This document shows positions 10,676 to 21,909 of a DNA stretch of 64,000 nucleotides, one piece after another. Numbering within the stretch: position 1 is the stretch's first letter; each line of letters opens with the position of its first letter. The position numbers and the translations under genes were made by a program. Source of the stretch: Microglena sp. YARC (taxonomy: Eukaryota > Chlorophyta > Chlorophyceae > Chlamydomonadales > Chlamydomonadaceae); assembly GCA_022414725.1 (NCBI GenBank), contig CM039462.1, forward strand, positions 72,315,671 through 72,379,670, given 5' to 3'. The notes beneath the pieces are model-generated. The model was not told the DNA's origin. It made no database searches and saw nothing but the letters and a program-made list of their open reading frames with translations.

Positions 10676-11017
10676 TATCAGCTATAAAGCACTCCGAAGA
10701 GTGGACAGAGATGTTGCAGCTGAACAGACGCGCCAATATATACACGGAGACGAGAATAGCATTACAAGCACAGGAGACCCATAAAGGGGCACCAGTGGAG
10801 GAAGGAGCGGCAGCCTGTACCCTGATCAGGGTACAGGCTATACAGGTGACACAGTCAAACAGGAAGCTGTCACTGAGTCAAGAAAGATGACACAGCCTAC
10901 GGGGAGCTGTCACTACGGGAAGCTGGCACAGTACTGGGAGAGCCGATAGTTCTAAGGAAATACAGAAGTAGTCACCAAGTCATAAAACGCGTGAGAGCAC
11001 CGCAATTCATGCTGATA
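10676..11017 (-). repeat. Copia-1 3' LTR (342 bp)
   Basis: Near-identical to 24030-24369. Contains a perfect 28-nt palindrome at 10812-10839 centred on TGATCA. The adjacent inner sequence at 11018 gives, on the minus strand, a purine-rich 'ataggtggag' just before the LTR, the likely polypurine tract. Confidence 0.92.
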
Positions 11018-11328
11018 CTCCACCTATGACACAGGTGACATACAATATGACTTCTCCACCTATGGCACTGGGGACATAGAACTATATGTAACAGATTAAA
11101 AAAAAAAATCAAAGAACTCCGAAAAATCGAGAGAACCTCAAATGGAACCCAAGGGGTTATAGGAAGGAATGAAACAAGGCAAAAACCAAAAAATTGCCAA
11201 GTGAGAAAAAGATGAAAACCGAACATCAAAGATGGGTAACAACGGTATAGAAAAACCGATCCGGGAATAGGAACCTAATGCCAAACAATGATAACCAAAG
11301 AAACCGCTGTAACCAAAAAATAAATACC
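11018..11328 (-). other. Copia-1 3' untranslated region
   Basis: Between the RNase H stop codon and the 3' LTR. Matches 19681-19995 of Copia-2 in inverse orientation, including two copies of the 'ccataggtggagta'-type purine tract. No coding sequence. Confidence 0.6.
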
Positions 11329-13459
11329 CTAAGAAGAAGCGGTCATTCCAAACATGCGGACAAACCTCCAGAACACAGCAGGATCAAGGGGCTTGGTGAA
11401 GAGGTCAGCACAGTTGTCCTTGGTGTTAACATAGGCAACGTCCAGCTGACCATCCTCCACCAGCTCCTTGATGTAGTGATGAATAACATCAATGTGCTTG
11501 CTGCGAGGGAGGAGCTGCCAGTCATTGGCCCAACCCAGAGACCCTAAGTTGTCACCCTGAATGGTAACCAACTCACAAGGCAGACTTAGATCCACCCTCA
11601 ACTTCTTCAACCATTGCACCTCCCTGGCAGCCTGAGACAAGGCCTGATACTCAGCCTCACTAGAGCTGATGGCAACAGTAGGCTGCCTCTTGCTCATCCA
11701 GTTCACGATGCACCCCCCAGCCAGCACAGCAAAGCCAGTCTGAGACCTCCTGTCAGATCCATCATCAGCAAAGGATGAATCACTAAATAAAAGAGAACTC
11801 AGGGCTGTGGGTGTAAGTGAGGCCCAGATGGGAATATGTCCTCAAATACAAGAGCAAACGCTTGGCGCCCCCCCAGAGGGGAGCAGTAGGGCGAGCAGAA
11901 AACCTGGACAGGTAGCTCACAGCAAAAGAAATATCAGGCCTGGTGCAAGTCGCCAGGTAAAGCAAAGCACCCACAAGAGAGAGGTACTGGCTGTTGGAGA
12001 CCAGGGGGTCCCCAGGAGGGTCAGTGACGGTGGACTTGGCCATGGGGGCAGCAAACTTGGGCTTGGTAGCAGCAGTAAGACCAAACTGCTCCACCAGATC
12101 AACAATGTAAGAGTGCTGGGAGAGGTTGACTTGAACACACCTGCCGTCAGAGTCAAGTGTAACGGCCATGTCCAAGGAGAGGAACTGAACCGGTACACCC
12201 ATCTCTTTGACCTCCCAGCCAGCCTTCTTCATAGCCTTGATCAGCATATCATACCTATCCAGCTCACTAAAAGCACAGATAAATCATCAACATAGGTCAG
12301 GACATAGCTCCACCCACCAATAGAATCCCTCCTAAAATACAGAGCAGGTTCTGCCTTACACATAATAAACCCATGTGCAACCAAAACCCGCTTGACATCC
12401 CTACTCCAAGCCCTGGGCGCCTGTTTCAAACCATAAAGGGACTTGATCAGTTTGCACACAAGGGGAACACCGTTAGGACCAAGTACCTTAAAGCCTTCAG
12501 GCTGGTGGCAGTATAGGTCCAGACCAGGTTCTAGCTTAGCATTCAGAAATGCAGTCTTGATGTCCAGCTGCCGAACAAACATCTTCCTATGAGTGATGGC
12601 AGCAAGGAGCACCCTCAGACCTGCTTTAGAAGAAACGGGGGCATATACGTCATGAAAGTCCATCCCAGGACGCTGCAGAAAACCACGGACCACAAAACGT
12701 GCCTTGAAGCGCACAGATCCATCAACCCCAACCTTTTTCACGAACCACCACCTGCCAGACAGGACCCTCTGCTTAGGAGGCTGTGGAGTGAGAGCCCAAG
12801 TACCATGGGCATGTAGGACGCCATCTCATCCTTCATAGCAAGCAGCCACTGATCCCTGTCAGGGTTGGAGGGAAGCATGGCAGCTTTATAGGTGAGTTCA
12901 GTGGAGGTGGAAATATATGCTCCCACGTACAAGCAGTTTACTTGTACATGAGCAGCGGGGGTATCAGCAATATCAGCAGTAACCGGTAGTAAAGCCCCCA
13001 GCGCAGAACTACTGCCTGGTTGAACAAGGCCGGCCTTATTTGCCTCTATCTCAACGAAGCCTGGGTCGACCGGAACACCCCAGCCATACGCAGTATCGGA
13101 ACCCGACCAATGTTCAAAATCATCACTTGCGCTATCGGCAACGGCTACATCATCACATGGGCTTGACCCGAATAATCCACCAGGGATGGCAGGAGGCGAA
13201 GGAGTGAACAACACCTGCGAGCCATCCGAGGTGGTCGGAGGTTGGCGACTATTAGGCAATGGACCCGGTACAGGCTCCACTATGATCTGAGACTGTCCTA
13301 ATCCTAGAGCTTCGCCGACGGAACGTGGCGCAGAGGAGGGCCTGGCGACCCCCTGAGATTCGGGTAAAATCTTATCTGAAAGGACATCGGAATCCCGCCC
13401 GCCCAGTGCCTTCACACGCAATGCAGCACCATCAGCCCCTGACCTGGGACGCAAGGTCA
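11329..13459 (-). pseudogene. pol: Copia-1 pol, 3' half: RT and RNase H, frame-broken
   Basis: On the minus strand: a Ser/Pro-rich linker (12738-13459), RT (12241-12741) with DIKTAFLNAKLEPG, SLYGLKQAPRAWS and YVLTYVDD, then RT C-terminus (11783-12247) and RNase H (11329-11727) with ISSSEAEYQALSQAAREVQW and the final YVNTKDNCADLFTKPLDPAV. The frame breaks directly after YVDD (one base short relative to Copia-2) and at two other joins, so no full-length RT can be made. Catalytic motifs are otherwise preserved. Copia-2 separates this half from the integrase half. Confidence 0.9.
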
Positions 13460-13464
13460 TCCCA

Positions 13465-13809
13465 TATCAGCATGAATAGCGGTGCTCTCATTTGTTTTAT
13501 GTCTTGGTGACTCCTTGTGTACTCCCTTAGAACTATCGGCCCTGACAGTACTGCGACAGCTTCCCGTAGTGACAGCTTCCTGTTGGCTGCGTCACCGGTC
13601 TCTCACTGACACGCTCTGTCTTACCCTGTGCCCGGCTTAAGATCCTGGCTTAGGTTCTAGTCAGGTTACAGGCATCCGCCTCTCCCACCGCTGGTGTCCT
13701 TTGGCGTCCGCCTGTGCTTGTAACGTTATTCTCGTCTCCGTGTATAGATTGGCGCGTCTGCTTCACGCAAGCATCTCTGTCCACTCTACGGAGTGCTTAC
13801 AAGCTGATA
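13465..13809 (+). repeat. Copia-2 5' LTR
   Basis: Terminal TATCAGC/GCTGATA. The following 'ggttacgggctcc' (13810 on) is the expected primer-binding-site position; it is not the usual initiator-Met complement, so the primer is unidentified. Confidence 0.93.
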
Positions 13810-13847
13810 GGTTACGGGCTCCTTACATTACCACTGCTTTTCAAATG

Positions 13848-15970
13848 CTACTTCCTCGAGGAACTCCCGCCGGCTTTGAGAAACTCCATGATATATGGTC
13901 TTTCTTGGTCGCGCGGGATTCGCAGTGTCATTATCAGCAATGGCTGCGACCGAGTCCTTCCAACGGAGGACCCGGCTCCTCTTAATGATTGGCTAGATGT
14001 TTGTGCGCCAGCGGCCTCTGCTGACGGTCATGAGAATCCTTCCGCCATCGTGGAAGTAACCCCCCCCAATCAATTCTTCTCCTCCACGGTTTCTTCTCCT
14101 ACTGTCCGACGCCTCTCTCCGGAGGTTGAGGACGTACTGATGCGTCTCTGCTGTGTCTCTACTCAGATTATCGAGTACTCCAGGACGCCTCCACCCCCGG
14201 CTGCTAGATTCAGCGATGATGACGATGTTACTGATGATGATGATGATCTGCAGAGTGCTATGAGTGGTGATTTCGGTGGAGCTACTCCGTCAACTGGAGT
14301 TACTCCGTCAACTGCCACTCGTGTGTTTCACACTGCCCCTGTCTCACCTGTGTATGAACATCCGTCGGCTCCTCCGCCTGAGCCCTCTTCTGCGCCTCTG
14401 CTTGTGTCTCTTCCACCGGTCCACGCGGAGGTGGCCAAGCCGTCTCTGCTGAATAGGTCTGCGTCTTTCACCATGCCTATGGAGCGAGGGCTCCTTGGCT
14501 ACAACACTCGTTCTCGAGACGCTGCTGCTACGGCTGGCCGCTCATCCTCTGCTGGCACTTCTCAGGTGCCCCCTCCCCCTCCGCCTCCGCCGGTGGAGAT
14601 GCCTCCTGCTCCTGGTCCCCCTGCTCCTGGACGTCCTTCGCTGTCATGCGAGTCTTGGGAGCATCTGCTTACTGGAGGACCTCCTCTACTCCTGCGGCTG
14701 CAGGACTGTCGTCAGATTCGCGAGGAGCACTCTGATGGAGAATCCTTGAACCGCACTCTGTACGGTAGGCTGGATATGAATGCCACTCAGGCCAATGTTG
14801 ATAAAAATGGTCGCCCTAGGCGCGTCATGGTTTTCTCAGAGCTTGGTATCCAGTGCAGGGATTTTCTAGGACAGGTTAAGCAGGGGATTAGCTACCCTGC
14901 TGCGAATGGTGTGACCTTTGGGGGCATTGGGCGTAGGAACAATGACCTGCGGGGGTACCAGTTTGTCAAGGTGCCTCAACCTTTCTGTCTTGTTCAACCT
15001 GACTTCGAGCTAGTGTTGAGTGTTGCGCAGTCCCTGTCAGCTATCAGGAACTTAGATGACCAGCGCGCGTATGACGCTGGTCTTGCTGCTGAGTATTTCC
15101 TAGGGATTCGTGAGTCGCTAGCCCCCAGGGCCTCTGCCCCTACTGCTGGGACTTCAGCTTCTCATGGTAAGTCTCTTGCAGATCCTGTACTGTCGGGTTT
15201 CAGTGCACTGCCCCTGCCTCCGTCGTCAGGAGTTCATGATCTTGACCATGATGCTTGCCAACATGACGGATGCGTTAGTCGAGGTATATAAGGACTTTGC
15301 GACGCCTCGGGATATCTTGTTGCATATCCGGAGGCAGCAGTCTGATGCCCTTGCCTCTCGTGCCCCTCTCTTGCTGAAAGCGTATCTTGATTCTGTCATG
15401 GACCCTCATGAACAGGTTGACGTTTTCTTTCGTCGAGTTCGCGGTCTGTGTGCTGACCTCCGCAGTGCTGGGTGTCCACAGACTCAGCGTCATGCCATGG
15501 GCATCATAATTCATGGTGCGAGTCTGCCCCGTTTCGAATCGCTGCGGATCAAGTATGGTACCTTGCTGTATAACCAGCAACCTGTTGAGTACTGGTCCTG
15601 TCTAGAGGACTACAGGACGCTAGATATTCTTAACATAGCGCTCCCCAGTAATGACGCCAGGCATCCTGGTTGGTCCCGTAACGCTCCCCAGTTCCCTGCC
15701 AATGCTGCACTACCGCGCAGGCAGGGCACTGGTTCTCAGGGTTCCGGGTCTACCAAGAGGCGCCTGGAGTGTACCTGGGGACCATGCCCTCATAAGGAGG
15801 GTCACTCGGTAGAACGGTGCTGGACAAAGTACCCATACCTGAAGAAGGGCAAGGATGGTGCATCGCGTACTGAACCGATGCCTGTCAACTTGGCCCTTCC
15901 AGCTGTGCTTACTCCCAGGCAGATGTCCTCCTTGCAGGCTCAGATTGATGGGTTTGCTATGCAGAAGTAG
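13848..15970 (+). pseudogene. gag: Copia-2 gag, two frameshifts
   Basis: Start chosen at the ATG giving MLLPRGTPAGFEKL, which aligns with the MQLPRGPAAGFEKL start of Copia-1 gag. A 2-nt deletion near 13890 and an indel near 15215 break the frame; Copia-1 is open at both places. Features: a Pro-rich and Asp-rich N-terminal half, a capsid-like half (FATPRDILLHIRRQQSDAL.., YWSCLEDYRTLDILN) and a C-terminal knuckle CTWGPCPHKEGHSVERC (CX4CX5HX4C). It ends in an in-frame TAG at 15968-15970, with pol continuing in the same frame. Confidence 0.85.
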
Positions 15971-17696
15971 GAGGTGAGCTCTGTCCTTTTCTCTTGCACT
16001 TCGAAATTCTCTAACGTCTGTAGCCCGAGCCTGTCTGCGGGTGTCTGGCATGTTGATTCTGGAGCTGGAATGTCTATCACAGGTGATCTCTACTTGTTCA
16101 CTGTGTATCATGCTTCCAAAAATGGACCATCAGTTAAATTTGGTGACGGAGTGATTCAGAGGTCAGTGGGTGCAGGGTCCATTGTATTATGTAGTGATTG
16201 GTTACCAACACCGATCACTCTAACAAATGTACTCTACATACCCCTCTGTCCTGTGAATCTCCTGTCGGTAAATGCTGTGGCTCACTCTCATCACTGCCAG
16301 GTTTCTTTTGATAGTCTTAGTTGCACTGCCACTCAGAACTCTAATGTGCTCTGGTCTTTTCCTGCCTCCAGTGATGGTGTCTACAAGTTTACCTGTAGTC
16401 CATGTGTCAACCCTAATGGCCGTCTGTATAGTGCAAACCATTACCCAGTTTTTGCTCTTGATGTTGATGAGGATGGTGGAGTTGTTGTTCCTACCACTCC
16501 TGAGTGGCTTTGGCATAGGCGGCTGGGTCACCCTGGCTATGAAGCCATGCACAAGCTTGTCAGAGATGGTCTGGTTCACAACTTACCCCTCACCCTCAAA
16601 CAAGTACTGAAACTGTCTAAGGTCCCATGTGATGCTTGTCAGAAGGCAAAGGCAAAACGTATCCCTTTTTCTAAAGAAAGCAAGACTAGGATCAATGCAC
16701 CTCTCCAGCGTCTTCACTTGGACATCATGGGGCCAGTTCATATTAGGGGATTGCGTGGGGAGTTTTACATCATGTGTCTCACAGACCAATACTCTGGCTA
16801 TGCTGAGGTATTGTGCTTGAGAACCAAGGGTGAAGCTCCCTTAGCAGTTCAAACTATCATCCTCAGATGGATGAATCAGTTACATGGGTTTGTTTTCAAG
16901 TGCCTGAGATCTGACAGGGCTAAGGAATTTATGGTGGAGTGGTTCGAGCTTTGGTTGAAATCGGTAGGAGCTGTGCATGAATTATCTATGGCATACACTG
17001 CTCAGCAGAATGCAACTGTGGAAAGGTACAATGGGGTCTTGCAGAACATAGCTAGGGCGATTCACTTAGAGTCTAAACTAGCTAAGTCCTTTTGGCCCTA
17101 TGCCTTCCTAGCTGCTTGTTACCTACGAAAATCGGCTGCCCAATCAGGGTGACAAGACTCCTTATGAGCTGTTCTTCGGGGTTATGCCTGATGTGTCGTT
17201 GTTGCGAGTGTTTGGTTGCCCTTGCTATGTTACATTAGTCAATGGGAAGAAGCGCAACAAGCTGGACGAAAGGGCGTTATCTGGTAGACTGGTTGGGTAT
17301 TCTCTGGTGAGTAAGGGCTATTTTGTTTGGGTTCCTAAGTTGCGCCAGGTAGTAGAGAGTCGTGATGTGCTCTTCTATGAACAGTTTAGCTACAACTGTA
17401 TACCTGGGCTATCTCCCTATGATGGATCTCGGTATTTTTCTCGCACCCCTGCCGCTATCAACGGACAAGTGCTTGATCCTACTGAAAACGTCCTAGATCC
17501 TTTACTGACCCCGATTGTTGACCGCTGTACTAGTCATGGGATGCAGTTGCGTCCCAGGTCAGGGACTGATGGTGCTGTATTGCGTGCGAAGGTAATGGGT
17601 GGGGAGATTCTGATGTTCTTTCAAACTCTAATTTATCCGAATCTCAGGGGGTCGCCAGGCCTATCTCTGCGTCTAGGCTCGTCGGTGAAGCTTTAG
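15971..17696 (+). pseudogene. pol: Copia-2 protease-integrase region, frame-broken
   Basis: In frame with gag after one TAG codon. Protease: VWHVDSGAGMSITGD. Pre-integrase zinc site: WHRRLGHPGYEAM..CDACQKAK. Integrase DDE core: LHLDIMGPV, CLRSDRAKEF, then TAQQNATVERYNGVLQ. One extra base in an A run near 17128-17131 (..cgaaaatcgg..) shifts the frame; Copia-1 has the uninterrupted YLRNRLPNQGDKTPYELF here. Reading resumes at 17184 (MPDVSLLRVFGCPCYVTL..) and is lost again near 17600. Confidence 0.88.
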
Positions 17697-17919
17697 GATT
17701 AGGACAGCCTTCGGTCATAGTGGAGCCTGTACCAGGTCCGCTGCTTACACGTCGCCACCCCCCGTCCACCTGTTCGGATGGCTCGCAGGGGTTGTTGATC
17801 ACTTCGCCTCCTGCTGACTCTGGTGGTTTATACCGGACAAGGCATTGCGACGATGTAACCGTCACCGAGAGTGTGAGCGATGATCTTGAACACTGGTCCG
17901 GCTCTGATACTGCGTATGG

Positions 17920-19680
17920 ATGGGTGTGCCTGTCGACCCAGGGTTCAGTGAAATAGAGGCAAATAAGGCCGGCCCTGTTCAACCAGGCATTATTGCTGCG
18001 CTGGGGGCTTTACTACCGGTTACTGCTGACACTGCTGATATCCCCGCTGCTCATGTACAAGTACACTGCTTGTACGTGGGAGCATACCTTTCCACCTCCA
18101 CTGAACTAACCTACAAAGCTGCCATGCATCCTTCCAACCCTGACAGGGATCAGTGGCTGCATGCTATGAAGGATGAGATGGCATCCTTGCATGCCCACGG
18201 TACCTGGGCACTCACTCCCCAACCTTTTAGGCAAAAGATTCTGTCTGGCAGGTGGTTATTTGTGAAGAAGTCTGGGGTTGATGGATCTGTGCGTTTTAAG
18301 GCACGTTTTGTGGTACGAGGTTTTCTCCAGCGTCCTGGTCTGGACTTCCATGATGTATATGCCCCCGTCTCCTCTAAAGCAGGTCTGAGGGTACTCCTGG
18401 CTGCCATCACTCATAAGAAAATGTTTGTTCGGCAGCTGGATATCAAGACTGCATTTTTGAATGCCAAGCTGGAACCTGGTCTGGACCTGTACTGCCACCA
18501 GCCTGAGGGCTTTAGAGTACTTGGTCCTAAAGGTGTTCCCCTTGTGTGCAAGCTGATCAAGTCCCTTTATGGTTTGAAGCAGGCACCCAGGGCTTGGAGC
18601 ATGGATGTCAAGCGGGTTTTGGTTGCACATGGGTTTATTATGTGTAAGGCAGAACCTGCTCTGTATTTTAGGAGGGATTCTTTTGGTGGGTGGAGCTATG
18701 TCCTGACCTATGTTGATGATTTCATCTGTGCTTTTAGTGATCTGGCTTTGTTCGCCCTACTGATCAAGAATGTGGAGGCTGCTGGCTGGGAGGTCAAAGA
18801 GATGGGTGTACCGGTTCAGTTTCTCTCATTGGACATGGACTTTACCCCTGACTCTGATGGCAGGTGTGTCCAGGTCCACCTCTCCCAGCATTCCTACATT
18901 GTTGAGCTGGTGGAGCAGTTTGGTCTCACTGCTGCAGCCAAGCCCAAGTTTTCCGTTCCCATGGCCAAGTGCACTATCACTGACCCTCCTGGAGAGCCCC
19001 TGGCCTCTAATAGCCAGTACCTCTCTCTTGTCGGTGCTTTGCTATACCTGGCTACCTGCACCAGACCTGATATTTCTTTTGCTGTCAGCTACCTGTCCAG
19101 GTTTTCTGCTCAACCCACTGCTCCCCTTTGGGGGGCAGCCAAGCGCTTGCTTTTGTATTTGAGAGAACATTCCCACCTGGGACTCAATTACACTCACAGC
19201 CCTGAGTTCTCTTTCACTGTCTTTAGTGACTCATCCTTTGCTGATGATGCGTCTGACAGGAGATCTCAGACGGGCTATGCTGTGCTTGCTGGGGGCAGTC
19301 TTGTGAACTGGATGAGCAAGAGGCAGCCCACTGTTGCCATTAGCTCTAGTGAGGCAGAGTATCAGGCCCTGTCTGAGACTGCCAGGGAGGTGCAATGGTT
19401 GAAGAAGTTGAGAGTTGATCTGGGCTTGCCTTGTGACCTGGTTACCATTCAGGGTGACAACTTGGGGTCCTTGAGCTGGGCCAATGACTGGCAGCTGCTC
19501 CCTCGCAACAAGCACATTGATATCATCCATCACTATATCAAGGAGCTGGTGGAGGATGGTTCACTGGATGTTGCCTATGTTAACACTAAGGACAACTGTG
19601 CTGAACCCTTCACCAAGCCCCTTGATCCTGCTGTGTTCTGGCGGTTCATCCGCATGTTCGGAATGACCGCTTCTCCTTAG
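17920..19680 (+). CDS. pol: Copia-2 reverse transcriptase and RNase H (intact ORF)
   Basis: A 586-aa open frame. RT motifs: FKARFVVRGFLQRPGLDF, QLDIKTAFLNAKLEPGLD, SLYGLKQAPRAWS and YVDD at 18709-18720. RNase H follows with VFSDSSFADD, ISSSEAEYQALSETAREVQW and HIDIIHHYIKELV, ending FTKPLDPAVFWRF. It is the C-terminal part of the polyprotein and is cut from the upstream part by small indels around 17600-17920, so the apparent start is not a natural start codon. By itself the domain looks catalytically complete. Confidence 0.92.
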   Translation: MGVPVDPGFSEIEANKAGPVQPGIIAALGALLPVTADTADIPAAHVQVHCLYVGAYLSTSTELTYKAAMHPSNPDRDQWLHAMKDEMASLHAHGTWALTPQPFRQKILSGRWLFVKKSGVDGSVRFKARFVVRGFLQRPGLDFHDVYAPVSSKAGLRVLLAAITHKKMFVRQLDIKTAFLNAKLEPGLDLYCHQPEGFRVLGPKGVPLVCKLIKSLYGLKQAPRAWSMDVKRVLVAHGFIMCKAEPALYFRRDSFGGWSYVLTYVDDFICAFSDLALFALLIKNVEAAGWEVKEMGVPVQFLSLDMDFTPDSDGRCVQVHLSQHSYIVELVEQFGLTAAAKPKFSVPMAKCTITDPPGEPLASNSQYLSLVGALLYLATCTRPDISFAVSYLSRFSAQPTAPLWGAAKRLLLYLREHSHLGLNYTHSPEFSFTVFSDSSFADDASDRRSQTGYAVLAGGSLVNWMSKRQPTVAISSSEAEYQALSETAREVQWLKKLRVDLGLPCDLVTIQGDNLGSLSWANDWQLLPRNKHIDIIHHYIKELVEDGSLDVAYVNTKDNCAEPFTKPLDPAVFWRFIRMFGMTASP

Positions 19681-19995
19681 GATTTTTTTTCCTGGTTCCA
19701 TTTGCGGTTTTTTAGTTATCATTGATTGGCATTAGGTTCCTATTCCCGGATCGGGTTTTCTATACCGTTGTTACCCGACTTTGATATTTAGTTTGTCCTC
19801 TTTTATCCTCTTGGCAACCTTTGGTTTTTTGCCTCGTCCCATTCCTTCCTTTCCCCCTTTGGGGTTCGTTTGAGGTTCTCTCGTTCATTCGGAGTTCTTT
19901 GATTTTTTTTTATTATCTTTGTTACATATAGTTCTATGTCCCCAGTGCCATAGGTGGAGTACTAGTATTGTATGTCACCTGCGTCATAGGTGGAG
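19681..19995 (+). other. Copia-2 3' untranslated region and polypurine tract
   Basis: Non-coding, T-rich. The likely polypurine tract 'ataggtggag' lies at 19986-19995 directly before the 3' LTR; a second near-copy (gccataggtggagta) sits about 40 bp upstream. Confidence 0.6.
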
Positions 19996-20340
19996 TATCA
20001 GCATGAATAGCGGTGCTCTCATTTGTTTTATGTCTTGGTGACTCCTTGTGTACTCCCTTAGAACTATCGGCCCTGACTGTACTGCGACAGCTTCCCGTAG
20101 TGACAGCTTCCTGTTGGCTGCGTCACCGGTCTCTCACTGACACGCTCTGTCTTACCCCGTGCCCGGCTTAAGATCCTGGCTTAGGTTCTAGTCAGGTTAC
20201 AGGCATCCGCCTCTCCCACCGCTGGTGTCCTTTGGCGTCCGCCTGTGCTTGTAACGTTATTCTCGTCTCCGTGTATAGATTGGCGCGTCTGCTTCACGCA
20301 AGCATCTCTGTCCACTCTACGGAGTGCTTACAAGCTGATA
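19996..20340 (+). repeat. Copia-2 3' LTR
   Basis: Matches 13465-13809 with about two visible differences; followed by the target duplication TCCCA. Confidence 0.93.
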
Positions 20341-20345
20341 TCCCA

Positions 20346-21909
20346 TGACTAGGGCAGCGGTCGACAATTGGGGTTAGCAAAGGGTCTAAGGAATTAACCG
20401 CAGACTCAGGCATGTGTCCGTTGATAGCGGCAGGGATGCGAGATACATACGGAGACCCGTCATAGGGAGATAGCCCAGGAATACAGTTATAGCTAAACTG
20501 TTCATAGAAGAGTACATCACGACTCTCTACTACCTGGCGCAACTTAGGAACCCAAACAAAATAACCTTTACTCACCAGGGAATACCCAACCAGTCTACCA
20601 GATAACGCCCTTTCGTCTAGCTTGTTGCGCTTTTTCCCATTGACTAACGTGACGTAGCAAGGGCAACCAAACACACGCAACAACGACACATCAGGCACGA
20701 CCCCAAAAACAGCTCGTAGGGAGTCTTGTCTCCCTGATTGGGCAGCCGATTACGAAGGTAACAAGCAGCTAGGAAGGCATAGGGCCAGAAAGACTTAGCT
20801 AGTTTAGACTCCAGGTGGATGCTTCTAGCTACAGACTGCAAGACCCCATTGTACCTCTCCACAGTCGCATTCTGCTGTGCAGTGTATGCCAACGATAACT
20901 CATGCACTGCCCCAACCGATGACAGCCAATCCTCGAACCACTTAACAAGAAACTCCTTAGCCCTGTCAGACCTCAGACACTTAAAGGCAAACCCATGCAG
21001 CTGATTCATCCATCTGAGGATGATAGTTTGGACTGCTAAGGGAGCTTCATCCTTGGTCCTCAAGCACAATGCCTCAGCATAGCCAGAGTATTGGTCTGTG
21101 AGGCACAAAATATAAAACTCCCCACGCAGGCCCCTAATATGAACCGGTCCCATGATGTCTAAGTGAAGGCGTTGGAGAGGTGCACGGATCTTAGTGGTGC
21201 TTTCTTTAGGAAAAGGGAGACGTTTGCCCTTAGCCTTCTGACAAGCATCACATGGGATCTTAGCCAGCCTCTGCACCTGACTGAGAGTGAGGGGTAAGTT
21301 CTTAACCATATTTTTCCTGACAAGTCTGCGCATGGCATCATAGCCGGGGTGACCCAACCGCCTATGCTACAGCCATGCAGGAGTGGTAGGGATAACAACT
21401 CCACCGTCCTCATCAACATCAAGAGCAAAAGCTGGATAATTTTCAGCAACCCTCAAACAGCCACGGGTGGTGCCACAAGGCCTACATGCAAACTTGTAAA
21501 CACCATCACTGGAGGCAGGGAAAGACCAGAGAACAGTAGAGCCCTGAGTGGCAGTGCAACTAAGACTATCAAAAGAAACCTGGCAGTGGTGAGAATGAGA
21601 CACAGCATTTACTGACAGGAGGTTAACCGGACAGTGAGGTATGTAGAGAACATTAGTTAGAGTGATCGATGTTGGTAACCAATCACTACATAACACAATG
21701 GATCCCATACCCTCAGACCGCTGAACCACCCCATCACCAAATCGAACAGCTGGCCCATTTAGAGAAGCCTCATACACAGTGAACAAAGACTTATCACCTG
21801 TGATGGACATTCCAGCTCCTGAGTCCACATGCCAGACACCCTCAGATAGGCTCGGGCTACACACATTAGAGAACTTAGCTGTGCAAGAGAATAGGACAGA
21901 GCGTACCTC
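20346..21909 (-). pseudogene. pol: Copia-1 protease-integrase region, frame-broken
   Basis: Minus strand. Protease VWHVDSGAGMSITGDKS; then a TAG at 21364-21366 where Copia-2 has Trp (..EWLWHRRLGHP). The zinc site CDACQKAK and DDE core (LHLDIMGPV, CLRSDRAKEF, TAQQNATVERYNGVLQ) are intact. A one-base loss in the T run of 'gagctgtttttgggg' near 20700 shifts the frame after YELF; the next frame continues MPDVSLLRVFGCPCYVTL to the Copia-2 insertion point. Confidence 0.88.

Larger units (their letters stand above)
13465..20340 (+). mobile_element. Copia-2: Ty1/copia retrotransposon, plus strand, nested inside Copia-1
   Basis: 345-bp LTRs at 13465-13809 and 19996-20340 (TATCAGC..GCTGATA) are flanked by the duplication TCCCA (13460-13464 and 20341-20345). 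The insertion lies in Copia-1 pol between integrase and RT, in a ..SHGM.. coding stretch. By eye the two LTRs differ at only about two positions, so this is the youngest Copia insertion here. Its LTR resembles that of Copia-1 but is clearly a different subfamily. Confidence 0.95.
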
